Source: Chionis minor (Eukaryota; Chordata; Aves; Charadriiformes; Chionididae). Taken from it: a stretch of 64,000 nucleotides of DNA. Both the position numbers and the translations under genes were made by a program. Under the pieces are notes generated by a model. That model saw only the letters and a program-made list of their open reading frames with translations. It searched no databases and had not been told where the DNA came from. Below are positions 41,850-53,200 of this stretch, piece after piece. The stretch covers positions 62,001 to 126,000 of the forward strand of contig VZSF01011128.1 in NCBI GenBank assembly GCA_013398295.1. The letters are read 5' to 3'. The first letter of the stretch is position 1. Every line of letters begins with the position of its first letter.

Positions 41850-44800
41850 ACAACTCCGGCTCTACCGGTGCCAGGCAGCTCTTGCAAGACCCTCTTAGGA
41901 ATACAATCCCTCCTTTTATGACAAATAAGAAATACACATTTATAGGCTTATAGTTGTGTTTTAAATGAACAACCAGTTGAAGGAGCCACTGAAAAAATGT
42001 AAGTGAAAGTCATGGGGTCAGATCTTGGCTGGAGAAAGGTGGAGTGACTCAGGTTATTTCAGGGCATGAGTTGAATCAGTTCAAGATGTCTTTCCTTGAA
42101 CTAAGAAATACTTTTAGAAAAAAACACTCATCCTTGTAAAATTTTTAGGATATGGAAAACAACCCAATGTTACTACTAAATAAGGGTAAAAACAGCCTTT
42201 TAAAACCTCTTGAGCAGGAGAATTTCTAATGGATTGTATTTGAATTTTTGCTTATAATTACTATACTGCTTTCAATACAAATTATTCTTTTGTGCACAGA
42301 TTTTATTTTTTGCATGTAATACAGCCTTAAAATGTTTCAGTGAAAATATCCACAATACGTGGCTTATAGTGAGGATATAACCAAACAAAAAAAGGTTGGG
42401 TTTTGTTTTTTCCTTATTGAGCCAAAAATCAACCGTCATTTCATCCCACTGATACACCTACAGGCAGCATCGTCAATGTGGCGTGCAGCACACATCCCGC
42501 ACTGGGGCTGGTGCCGACAAGTCTGTTCCTTCTGAAACTGGCCCAAACCAAACCGGTGCAGCCCCGGATGACGCGCTCGTCTTCAGGTGACTTCTCCAAC
42601 CCCGTTTTGATTAGATCAACCAAGACCAGCCCCCCCCCTTACAGCACAACGAGGGGCTCGTGTGGTTTGGTCCCCATTCCCCACCACTCCTTCTTTCTCC
42701 CCCAAGACCTGTATGTCCGTCCCCAGCATCAGGCGCTTTTGCAGCCTTTCTCCACTTCTGGTGAACACTCCAGCGCACTCTTCATTGCCTTCGTGAGGCT
42801 CCATCTTTTCTGCCAATAAACTGCTTTCTCTTCTCTTGTTCTGCCTTCCACTACCCCTTCGTGTACTTATGTCCTTCCTTGTACTGTGTTTGCCTCTCTC
42901 ACAAGGCTGTCCTTGCTTTAAAGGCTTATCTTCACCACGTGCTTGCACTGACATTTTGTCTATCAGTTTAATCTCTATTTCCTGTAGTTTTAAATTGTTT
43001 CAGTTCTGTTCCCTCACGGTTCCTCTGTGGTTTCCTGCCACTACCTACCACCCGAGACGGATGAAATGAGGATCTGGGTGATATTGGATCCAGACTTGAG
43101 AGCCAAATCCAAATTGTGATGGCCACAAACCTGGGAGGGCAGGAATCCCAGCCTTTGTTTTATCTCTGTTCTTCACACCTTGTCTTGGCCTCAAAACAAG
43201 GCAAAACTCTGCATTGCCTCGGTTTGGCTCGTGCCAGACCTCAGGATTTAAATAAGCGTTGCTCTTGCTCTGGAAGCCCAAAGCAGGGAGTTTGGGAACT
43301 CTGCCTTTCCGGGCACTTCCCCTCATTCCTGCTCAGCTCTGCACCTGCACAGCCAGCCCAAGATGGGGTGACCCACATGTCCTCACCCACCTTCCAGGGT
43401 GATGCCTGCCCTCCTGCCTGCTTCAGAGCTTTCCCCTCTTCCTCTATCTACATGAGTTTGCTTTTCACACATTGAAAAACAGAGCTCACAAAGATACGTG
43501 TGCAGCTCCGGGGACTCATAATATTCAACCATTTTTAAACAATATTTTTGTTGGAAAAGCGGAGGGAGATCACGGCAGCATTTCCTCTCTCTTCTAAAGA
43601 AGTTTCCTTTATAGAGGAAGCCAGGCGTTCCCTGCTGACAGGCAGCAATCCCTACGTGGAACATGGCAGCCCCTCAGTGACGCAGAGGTCGGGAGAGGGT
43701 GGCGAGGAAGCGCAGAAGCAGCAAACCAAATGCACCTTGCTGAGCTGGAACTTCTCACTGCCCCGGGATTTCTCAGAAAAATCTGAAGTGGTTCTTTAAT
43801 AACTGCACGTGGTCAGGATGTGAAGCCCGGGGCAGCAGAGCCGAGAGGAGCCTCTGAGGCCGTGCTGAGATACGGACTGCGCGGTGACTCAGAGAGGGGC
43901 CACCCACCGAACCAGCCGCCGGCCGCCTCCTCGGGAGAGATGGAACAGCTGCACGCGCTTCCCTGCCCATCGATACATTTTCGATTCACAGAGAGCCCTA
44001 TGAGTGTGTATATATATACATACACATTATACATCGACATTTAAATATAATATACTGCCAGAGTTACGATTTTTTAAATATCTGAAGGATCTGGTATCTT
44101 GGAAACCAATTGCCTCGAGTTGCCCAAATCAATTACAGAGTGAATCAACACATCGCTGCAGTGTGGGAGCGGCGAGCAGTGGGCGATGCTGGCCGTCCCC
44201 ATCCCCGGCCCCAGCCTGGGTGGGAGCGCGCTGGGGGAACGGCTCCGCCAGCCCCAGCCGCTCCGGCTCCCCGCTACGGCAGGACGCCCGAGCAAGCAGT
44301 CACAGCGAATGGGTTTATATCTGTTAACCTAGATGGCTTCCTCAGCTGAAAATTGATCTAAAGGGGGGGAAAAAATTAATTGAAACGTTATATAGAAAGG
44401 TGATATGACTCTTCAATACGAATGTTTGCACAAAATTGGGGGGTTTATTAGCTGATTGTTGAGCAAGGCTTTATTTTCTCACGTTTTTCTGCATGTCATT
44501 CAGACAGTAAGCAACACATACTCTGAAAATTGTCATGTGTGTTCGTCCTGTTTCTTGAGGAGGAAACGGATCATAGCAGGCGTCGAGTGAGCTCATAGCC
44601 TGCTGACGGCAGCAAGAAATGACATTTTCAGCCAAGCGCTTAGGGCTTTATGAGAAGAATTTTAGGGTAAATTAACATTTTAAAGAAACAAAAAAAAAAG
44701 AAATGAAATGTGATCACAGGGCATGCAAATATATCCAGCCTCCTCTCATGGCCCTGAGCTTAACAGGGAGGCAAAAGACACACTCAGAGGGGATTCTCCC

Positions 44801-47800
44801 CACAAAGGGTTAAAACAAGACTCCTGTGCCTGGGCTCACTCAGGTTTACTGGTTGGGTTCAAATCCTGTGGTTTGGTTCAAATCCTGCTGCCTGGCGGTC
44901 CAGATTTCGTGTGAGGAGCAAATAACCGGATCCACAAACAAGAGCTGAACATGTTCATTTGTTTTAGTCCGCTCAGATCAGTTTTGCTTCTTTGGCCAGC
45001 TCTGCGAAAATGCTGAAATTTTAAATAATGGTCCAAAAATGGGATTATGTAGTTAGGAGAGTGTGGGTTGCTGAGAGAAGAGATTGCTGAGCTAAATATT
45101 TGGCAGAATTAAGAAAACCAGGAAAGACATGTGGGCATAAAGAAATAATTCAATATTAAATTTCTGGCAGAATTTGTAAAATCTGTTTATAGTTCAGATC
45201 ACAGTGAGCCATTTACTTACTATTATTGGAAATATGGTCTAAGGGATTTTGCTTGCGATGGTTTTGCAATTATTACAGAGTGAAATTACTAACAGGCTAT
45301 TCGACACAGGCGAATTAACCTGCGGTTGTCATTAGGGCGGCCTGTAAGGTGAATACCTGCCCTCAGGTGCCATTTCAGTGGCTCCGTGATCCCGAGATGT
45401 GGCCTCCTGGTGCGGTTGCTACTGTCCTGCTACAGGCTCCATCCCTCTTTGATGGGGGTGCCCTTGCTGGTTGTCTTTTTTTTTTGCTTCATTTTAAATT
45501 CCCCTCTGTTCCAAATGCTTCTGTGGGGTTTTTGTTTTTCTCCCCCCCTGCCCTTGATCCCTCCCTTCCTCTTCTCACCGGCTTTCTCATCTTTCACACT
45601 TTGTTCCATTTCTCCTTCCTTTTCCTCATTCAATCCCTATTCCCTTCCCTTTTAGCCTTCACTCCCCTTTTTCCCTCTGGCCTTGCTCTTACCCGCTCTG
45701 TCCCCAGCCAGGGAGCCCTGGGAGCGGCCGCTGCTCCAGGCATGGGGCTGGTGGCTCATCTGCACCCGGAGCTACCTGGAAAACCAACAGCAGCCAGAGG
45801 GAGAAAAGATGCTCCTGGGGGAGAACCTGCGTGTTAGCCTGGCACCAGCATCGCTTGTTAAGTAACGAGGGGAAGGAAGCACCAGTTACACAGCCATAGC
45901 CTTGGTTTTCTGAACCGAGCTGTCACCAGGGAAGATGAGACGAGTCCACGGAAGACATGGCTACCACCGCCTGCTCTCCCGTAGGCTGCTCGGTTTTTAA
46001 GCCTCAAACCAGCAAAACAGCATGTGGGTAGGGCTTCAGCCATTTGGAAGCAGTATTGGCTTGAGGAGAAAACATGCTCCCATTTGAGACGAAGAATGGG
46101 AGGAATGGTTTTGGGAGGGTGCTTCCCCTCCCAGTCTCCCCCTTCCCCATCTCGGGGTCTGCATGTCCTCCCCGCTAATCCCCCGGACCCGACCCTCATC
46201 TGCGGACAGGCTCAAGAAGTAACGACGCGTCCGTGCTTCCCCGCTGCAGGGAGTGTTGTTTGTGGTTTCGAAGGGCAGAGGACAGCTCTGCCCTCACGTT
46301 GCTCCCTGCCTTAAGAGCTGAAAAACATCTACAGCCAGTGAGGGACTCCTGGGGGAGGCAAAGCCTGGCTGCTGCAGGGGCACAGGCAGGAAAACACAGG
46401 GACACCAAGCAAACAGCAAAGGCGCGCTCTCCGCGTGGTGTACACAGCACATCGGAGCCGTTTGCTGGGTAATTTTTATATTAAACGATACGGGCGGAAC
46501 AAGGAACCAGCAGAGCAGGGAGAACGATCACCTAACATTTGATTCGCATGGACACAATAGGTGGGATCCGGCGCATCCCTCCGGAAAACGGGCGATGCTG
46601 TTGTCTGAGAAGGGGCTTTACAGGCAGCTCCTGCGCTCGCCCCGCAGGGCTGGCTCCCCTCGGGAGCGGGCAGATGATGCAGCTGGCCTCGCGCCCGAGT
46701 AATAACACTGCAGCCTTGTTTTCAAGGCCTTCCAGACCAAAAAGCAGGGCTGGTTGGAGCAAGTGTCAGTACGTGATCCTTTCCTCTCCCCCATCGCCGC
46801 AGGGTGAGGTCGGCTGCGCTCAAAACCCTCCTGAAGAAAGAGGTACCAGACCATTAACTGAAAATTCGCCTTAAACAGAAAGGAGGAGGCGGCCCTTGCG
46901 GGAAGATTGGGGCTAGTGAGAATTTTTCTTTCAAAAAAAAATTTTCAAATCAGCTTGTTTTTAGTGAAAGATTTTGTGCAATCCATTATTATTCCAGATT
47001 TCCTGCAAAAGAGAGAAATAACCAAAAAACCCAGTTAAAATATTAGATAAAGTGTGAACGTTTTCAAATCTCCTTGGCAGGAATAACAAAGCCTCTCCTT
47101 TCCTCCTCCTTTCTTTCCCACTAAAATAAAACAAACCACAAGTAAATAGGAAATTTTTTTTTTTTTCCCCCTGTGTTTTCTTTTTTTCCCCTTCCATTTC
47201 CCCTCACCCTCGCTCTCCGTGGAGAACAGCTCCTGGATAGCTCACATTTAACTGGTCAAATCATTCACTATGAAAGATTTCTTTCTCTTTCCATGTCCCC
47301 ACCTTGCGTGCACTGTGTAACAGTCGTGCCAGCTTGGGTGACGCTGGCTCATACAGACCAGTATCTGCTGGCTACGTGGAGCCAAGGCTGGGGAAGATCC
47401 AGTGGGGAATATTTTGGCTGTGGATGAAGTTGCTGCATGAGAAGAACCAGTAATTATGTATAAAGTCCCCTCTGCCCCCAACCTGTATCCCTTGCAGCTC
47501 AGACATCTTAACAACCGGCAGAGCCGCGTAGGCGCTGTTCAGCCCCAATAAAAAGAATAAATCCAGCATTATCTGTAGCCAGATGAGTGTTTTCATTTGC
47601 AGCAGGAGCACAGAGACAGAGCAGCCGGCCCAGCTTGCCGCGCGTCATCTCATCTGATGGAGCAGTTTTGGTTCCCCCAGACCTAATTCCCTGTGGAGGA
47701 AACTAAACGGGAATACGCACCCAGCTGGTGATTTTCAGCCACCGACAGGCGTTCAGCCTATAGGGTCGGAGCAGAGGTGGTGCAGTGTAAAGCCCCATAA

Positions 47801-48500
47801 ACCCAAAAAACCCCTTCCCCTGGCCGAAGCCAACAGTTATGGGAATTATTTTAGCCCATAAAAATATTTTAGTTATTTTACACACCTCAGCAGGACTCCT
47901 CAGGTGATGGCAGACAATATTACATCATCTTGATGGCATTTCCTTTACAGGCATTTCCTGCAGAAACACAGTGTTCAGACAGGAGGATACAAAACAGCTG
48001 GAAGGCTCCGTGTCGGGCTGCAAGTCCCTGGGTGCTTCACTTTAATTTCTGAGAAGAATTTCCTGCAGGTTTGAAGAGATCTGGGAAACTCTGTGCACCT
48101 GATACATACTCGCTTGTTCTTCATTGGCTTAGCAAAAATATTAGTGTTGAGCCTTTTTAGATATCGTCCCGAAAATCCTACTTAGTTAGTACTTCTGCAC
48201 AGCATTGAATTAACAAAAAAACAGGTTTACAACTGATCTGGTTACTTTAATGCAGTAGTTCAACTTGTCCAGATGACCTTATCAAAACTGAAAACCAAAG
48301 TCAACTCTGTCAGTATCATTAAGGATACAGAACCCCGTATCAAACCTTCCTGTCCTCACACCTTCACACATTAGTATAATTTTCACAACTAAAAGGGCAG
48401 CGTTAAGGCTGCACATTCAGCCTGATCTGAGTCACCTCATTACTAACTGCCAGATTCCTTATTTTAACGTTAGATTTATTTTTCATTTAGATAAAAGTCG
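41850..48500. other. Intergenic, GC- and CpG-richer segment
   Basis: About 6.7 kb whose G+C exceeds both flanks, with CpG-rich patches near 43.8-44.3 and 46.2-46.8 kb. A consensus AP-1 site TGACTCA lies at 43885-43891. Many 60-160-codon open frames on both strands reflect base composition, including a pyrimidine-tract frame at 45349-45837. No intact gene recognised. 44.3-45.3 kb is AT-richer with homeodomain-like TAAT cores. Confidence 0.6.
47498..47611 (-). other. Signal-peptide-like minus-strand frame, unverified
   Basis: From an internal ATG the frame reads MKTLIWLQIMLDLFFLLGLN then SAYAALPVVKMSELQGIQ. That has a hydrophobic core and an AYA|A-like cleavage point, followed by CAG|GTTGGG, a possible splice donor. 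The ATG context is poor and no partner exon was found, so it may be chance. Confidence 0.15.
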
Positions 48501-48570
48501 TTGCTCATTCTGAAATAAGAAGCGTGGGGACAGTTTTAAAGCATCTTTCCCCAATTACTGGGAGGTTTCG

Positions 48571-48584
48571 CCACCAGGTGGCGA
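48571..48584 (+). promoter_or_regulatory. CTCF-like motif
   Basis: CCACCAGGTGGCGA matches the CTCF core CCASYAGRKGGC at all 12 positions. It is partly palindromic (CCACC...GGTGG). It lies between the RPS6KA6 promoter and the HDX 3' end, where an insulator would be plausible. Confidence 0.5.
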
Positions 48585-48651
48585 TACAGATACAGCCACC
48601 TTCCCCGCTGGGGATTGGGTTTTCCCCCAAAACATCCCAGTTCGGCGTCAC

Positions 48652-48757
48652 CTATAAATTTGTTAGTAGTACTATTTTTCGTGTCAGGCAGATTGACTTC
48701 CTCTCCAGTTGTCTGCTTCTCTCTCTCGGGTTTTTTAACCTCCTCCTCCGCAGCCAT
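48652..48757 (-). other. Exon-like frame with strong start context, unverified
   Basis: ATG at 48757 in the context GCCAGGATGG opens MAAEEEVKKPEREKQTTGEE then VNLPDTKNSTTNKFI, reaching ATAG|GTGACG, a possible donor in phase 1. Local CpG content (48.8-49.3 kb) is island-like. The glutamate/lysine richness partly just mirrors a plus-strand pyrimidine tract that itself looks like a splice acceptor, so confidence is low. Confidence 0.2.
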
Positions 48758-48799
48758 CCTGGCAGGAGCTGGACGTGGTCTTAGCTCCGGGTTTTGGGT

Positions 48800-49340
48800 G
48801 GATTCGGTTGACTGCGGAGCACTGAGGATGTTATTAGCGATGAGGTTTACACGTACCTGCAGTTTAGGAGGGAAGAGTGGGGTGCGCGGCCGTACGACGG
48901 GCAGGGCTGCAGCCACACTGCCACCTGCCAGCCTTTGCCAACAGAAGCGCTCTCGAATAAACCTGCTCAGGCTAAACCTGCCTGATGGCTCCTCGCATCC
49001 CGCGCTCCGGCCGGGAACCTGCCCGGGATGTGGCCCTGCTCTCCTGCCAAGCCCGGAAGGGTGGCAGCCAGGCGCCAGAGCCGCTTTGCATGGGATTTCT
49101 TGTGGCTATTTTTCTCTGGCCAAGCCCGGTCTTGAAATAATTTTAAATCGTTTCCCGGAGCCGTGGTACCGCGCTGCAAGCTCTGCGGGACAGCCGCGTT
49201 ATTATTTTCATCACCTGTATTTGCTCAAAAAGCAAACGAGAATGGGCACTAACAGTTTTTGCCAGACTCCCATCAGCAGGTGCCAGCAGTGGCATGGATC
49301 GCCGGCTGGAGCCGGGGGCCACAGCACTGCGAGCTCCGGA
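48800..49340. promoter_or_regulatory. CpG-rich patch between the two genes
   Basis: About 500 bases with many CpG and high G+C, embedded in otherwise moderate sequence. A 249-codon plus frame (48615-49364) runs through it but shows no domain. It could be a small CpG island of an unannotated transcript or just a GC-rich intergenic stretch. Confidence 0.35.
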
Positions 49341-49364
49341 GGTTTTCAAGGGAGTAAGTTCTAA

Positions 49365-50190
49365 GAAATGGGATCACAATTAAGAGCAACGTTGAAAGTT
49401 ATCATTTATCTCTAAAATAACTTAACCCCCTCATTCCCAACACAAAATGCTTAACGGTTCACCTGAATTAGTCTGAGCTGCTGTTAGTGTTGTATGTTAA
49501 TTGCTTTCATTAGACATAAATTCATGTTATGGGAGAACATTTCAGGAGAGTTTCCAGGATAGAGGGTTGCAAGTTCTTCGTAATTCTGAAAAGCCTCTCC
49601 ATAAAGTAGTAACAAATTAATTCAAGATATTCCTAACTCCATCCATCTCTCACAGCACCTATTCCCCTCCCGCCCCCAAAGATCCCCACGGGCGGGCAGC
49701 ACCGCGCCGTGTCCCTCCCGGGCCCAGCTCTATTCCCAACGAACAAAGACTCCTTACAAGGAACGGCTGACGTTGGTACAGGGTCTCTCCAACAGGTTGT
49801 TACAAAAGCAGAGTAGAGGTTATGTTTTTTTCCCCATTTCTATTTTGTTTTTATAAACACAGCAAACTGTGCAAGCCACTGAGAACTCTACGATGGCAAA
49901 AAGGCAAGACTGTGTTTTTGTTAAGCCCCCGCCCCGGATGGCAAATGCCCCCGCAGTCCACTGCCGACAGTCCCCAGCCGTGGTCCAACCTGCACATTGC
50001 TGCCGTAACGATTACTGCCGCTTCTTCAATCCTACCCAGGGGAGTGGAAAATGGTTTTATTTCTGTTTGATGGAGATTCCTATTGCCTCGGGACAGAGTG
50101 AAAACTGAAGAAACAGGGGAGCAGAACGTGCACGCACCTCACTGAGCCCTGAACTTAACTTCATTCTTCATACTTGGAACAGGACTGAAT
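49365..50190. other. Intergenic, between CpG patch and HDX 3' end
   Basis: About 0.8 kb of mixed composition. Nothing recognised. Confidence 0.6.
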
Positions 50191-50195
50191 TTTAC

Positions 50196-50259
50196 AGGAC
50201 AAAAACAAATACAGAAACTGAGAACTTCATATAGGAAAAGGAGTTAGTTAACCTTTATT
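50196..50259 (-). terminator. HDX: Candidate HDX polyadenylation signal and downstream element
   Basis: AATAAA on the minus strand at 50254-50259, followed 30-60 bases downstream by a U/GU-rich stretch (complement of ACAAAAACAAATACAGAAAC, 50202-50221). Composition changes from AT-rich to GC-richer just beyond. A second AATAAA at 52454-52459 could serve a shorter transcript. Confidence 0.4.
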
Positions 50260-53200
50260 TCATTTCTCCATAGTCCCAAACTCGACAGATGTAGAAAAAT
50301 ATCCTTGAGTCTAGTAGACAAATTTACCAATGCTAAATAGCCCTTTACTCTGACCGTCTGGGCCATTCTAGATACATTTGTACAGCATTACTTCATTATT
50401 TTCTTTTTTTTTTTTTTCTTCACTGAAAGGTTTTGCTAAACTAGGAAACAATAACCTACAATAACCTACAGAGAAAAAACTTGATCTACCAAAGCATGCA
50501 TATGATGGTATCTTCCAAAACCTTAAAAAAAAAAATTAAGAAAGCAAAACAAACTTGACACACATTTGGAGAAGAAAACAATTTAGAACAAATTGAGGGA
50601 AAAAAATAATTAACTAAAGACAAGTCAAAGCAAATTCTGTAAACTATCTGTGGATAAGTTAAAATATCTATGGCACAAGTTTTCACAAAAAAAAAAAAAA
50701 ATTAAGGCCAAGACCAACATTTTATATAAAAATAGCTGAGCAGGCTTCTAAAGAAGGAAATAAGCATTTCTCATGATGACTCTGTTAATACAAGATTATA
50801 AATACCCTTATATATACAGAAAAAAAAAATCAATACAAACGTATGGAATATTTCACTAGGCATCTATCTTTCAAATAAGCCAAGATTGTATGTCCTGGAC
50901 CATAGTGGAGGTACTTCAGGTTAAGATTTGTAGTAGTTTCTTTGCTACACATACTGATACAAATAATAAAAATGCAATATAAATATTGATTTTCACAAAC
51001 TCAGTAACACACACAGGTTACAAAGCTTAACAAATTGGCCCAGAAAGAAATGATACAAGTTTTAAGATCGTCAATTATCTTATGCTTTGGAGGCTAAGGA
51101 AAACATCCAAGGTACACAATAATTAAACTTTCAGAATAATTTTAAAAAAAAAATAAAACTGATACCTTTAGCAAAACTAAAGCATAAATTATCATGGCAG
51201 AAGATTCATTATCTCTTCATAAATACAGCAGTTTGTTTACTTACCAAGATCACTTAGAAATACCACTATTATGGGCATTTTAATAAATTTCCAAGCCTAA
51301 AAGTTATCAGTTTTGCAAGGATTTAAACAATATTTGTATTTGACTAAATTTCAAAATTACGTAATCAATATATAGTAAGACATAAAAATGAGAGCAAATA
51401 AAATATATTTTAGAGGAATTACATTAATCTTTTAAGTGAAAATACCTTTTTAGATGCTAATATGATGATCAGGTTCAGTATATCTGTGCACATTATAAAT
51501 ATGCATATGTGTATTCATAGATACTCAGTAATTCTAGAAATAATCATAAAAATGGTAAAATTTCCATTGGAGAGTACAATTTTTCCCCAACACAATTCAG
51601 TGGATTTGCCAATGACTTTTTGAACTGTATTTCATAAAAATTTGAAGTGAAGTAGAAGCTCTTGTCTTCCAAGGTGTAGAATTTTTTTTTCGTTTATTGT
51701 CATTTTCTTGAGTAAAACCCCAGGATCTTCATTTCTGCTACTCAATTGAAATGCCTCCTCGTGTCCCGTTCCCTCCCGCAGCCCCAGGCTGAAGAGGCTT
51801 GAACATTCTCTCAGCCTCCTGCTGTGTATTTCAGAGATACACGGGATGGGGGAAATTACAGGGACTTTTACCATGAAACTTTACTACAAAACATGGTCTA
51901 CATTTAAACCTTAGCTTGCTACTGATTCATTTCAATTTAAAACTTGCTTACAAGCAAATCAAAATTGTTTCTACCAGGTCTTTATAGATATTGTTATGCA
52001 AAAAAAAAAAGAGAAAAAACTAATAGCTGAAATAAAAACATGAGGATATATTTATGAAACTGCATGTCTCAGAAAATGTAAAATCCTATTCCTTTTCATT
52101 ACGTTGCTGAGACTCATTGTTCTCTCTGATAAATTAATCTATGATGTATTAAGAAACGTTACAACAATCATTTAGTACCAGAATAAAGGATAATATCCAT
52201 TCCTTACAGTAACTGTACCAAAAATAGTACAGCCAGCCCACTTATGACATCATCCTTCAGCTTTAATAGAAATATTTACTTTGATTAACATATGCTAATC
52301 TTTTCTCCCTAAATCACATCTTTATTATTTCCTTGTCTGTAGATTGTGTTTAAGACAAATACATAAAAATAGTACTAAAATAAAAACCAAACCAAATGTC
52401 TCACACTCAACTGAAAAACAAGCACAAAATTGAAGGATGCACGTTGGAAATAATTTATTGCCTATAAAACGTTAAAAAAAAAAGTTTAAGTTCACATTTT
52501 CCATGTGGTTTTAAAGGTGGTGTCACGTTTCAGAGGTAGTGTGTGTAAAATGTAATACAGAATTTGAAAAGAATTATTTACTTAGTTCAGTAATACAGTA
52601 AAATGTTCCCCAGAACCAAAGCACTGACCTGAAACCATTTTCCTTACAGGAACATTCATAAACGTCTCTTTTCTGGAAGAGGGTTGCTCATTCGTTTAAA
52701 AATAACAACATCCACCACAAGCCCAAGTTTCGGCCCTGTTTATGCCTGTTGTCTTCTGACCAAAACATCGGCCGCTGCCTTTCAGAGACAAATAAATACT
52801 CTCTAGTCAGAATAAACCCCTATTCTGCCATGGAAAAAACCACCATTTTGTAGTACCACTTATTCATTTTCTTTTTGCTCATAAATTTTATGTTTTCACA
52901 CTTAGCCAGTGTGCTAAAATATTAATTGGGCAGAGAAATCAAACACCGTAAGCCAGCTTCTGATTTTTCTAGTAACTAGCAGGAGTCTTCTCACTAACTA
53001 TCCTCTGACTTTGATCGGGCATCTCACAACTGAGCAACTTACTCAACCTTACGATGATTTGGGGCAGAAAAGGCAGACTCTGGACACGTTACGTCAAAGG
53101 TCAGGCAGCTGCCAGTCCTTCCAACGCATAAAGCAGCCTCGGAGTTCACTGGCTGACCTGAAGGATCTGGGCAGCGGGACCGGAGGTAGTACATCAAAGC

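Noticed and set aside
45349..45837. 162-codon plus-strand frame
   Set aside because: Most of it translates a long pyrimidine-rich tract into L/F/S/P. The complementary strand also stays open as K/E, a sign of low complexity.
48615..49364. 249-codon plus-strand frame
   Set aside because: It crosses a pyrimidine tract and a CpG-rich patch, contains no domain, and competes with an equally open minus frame. Length is explained by composition.
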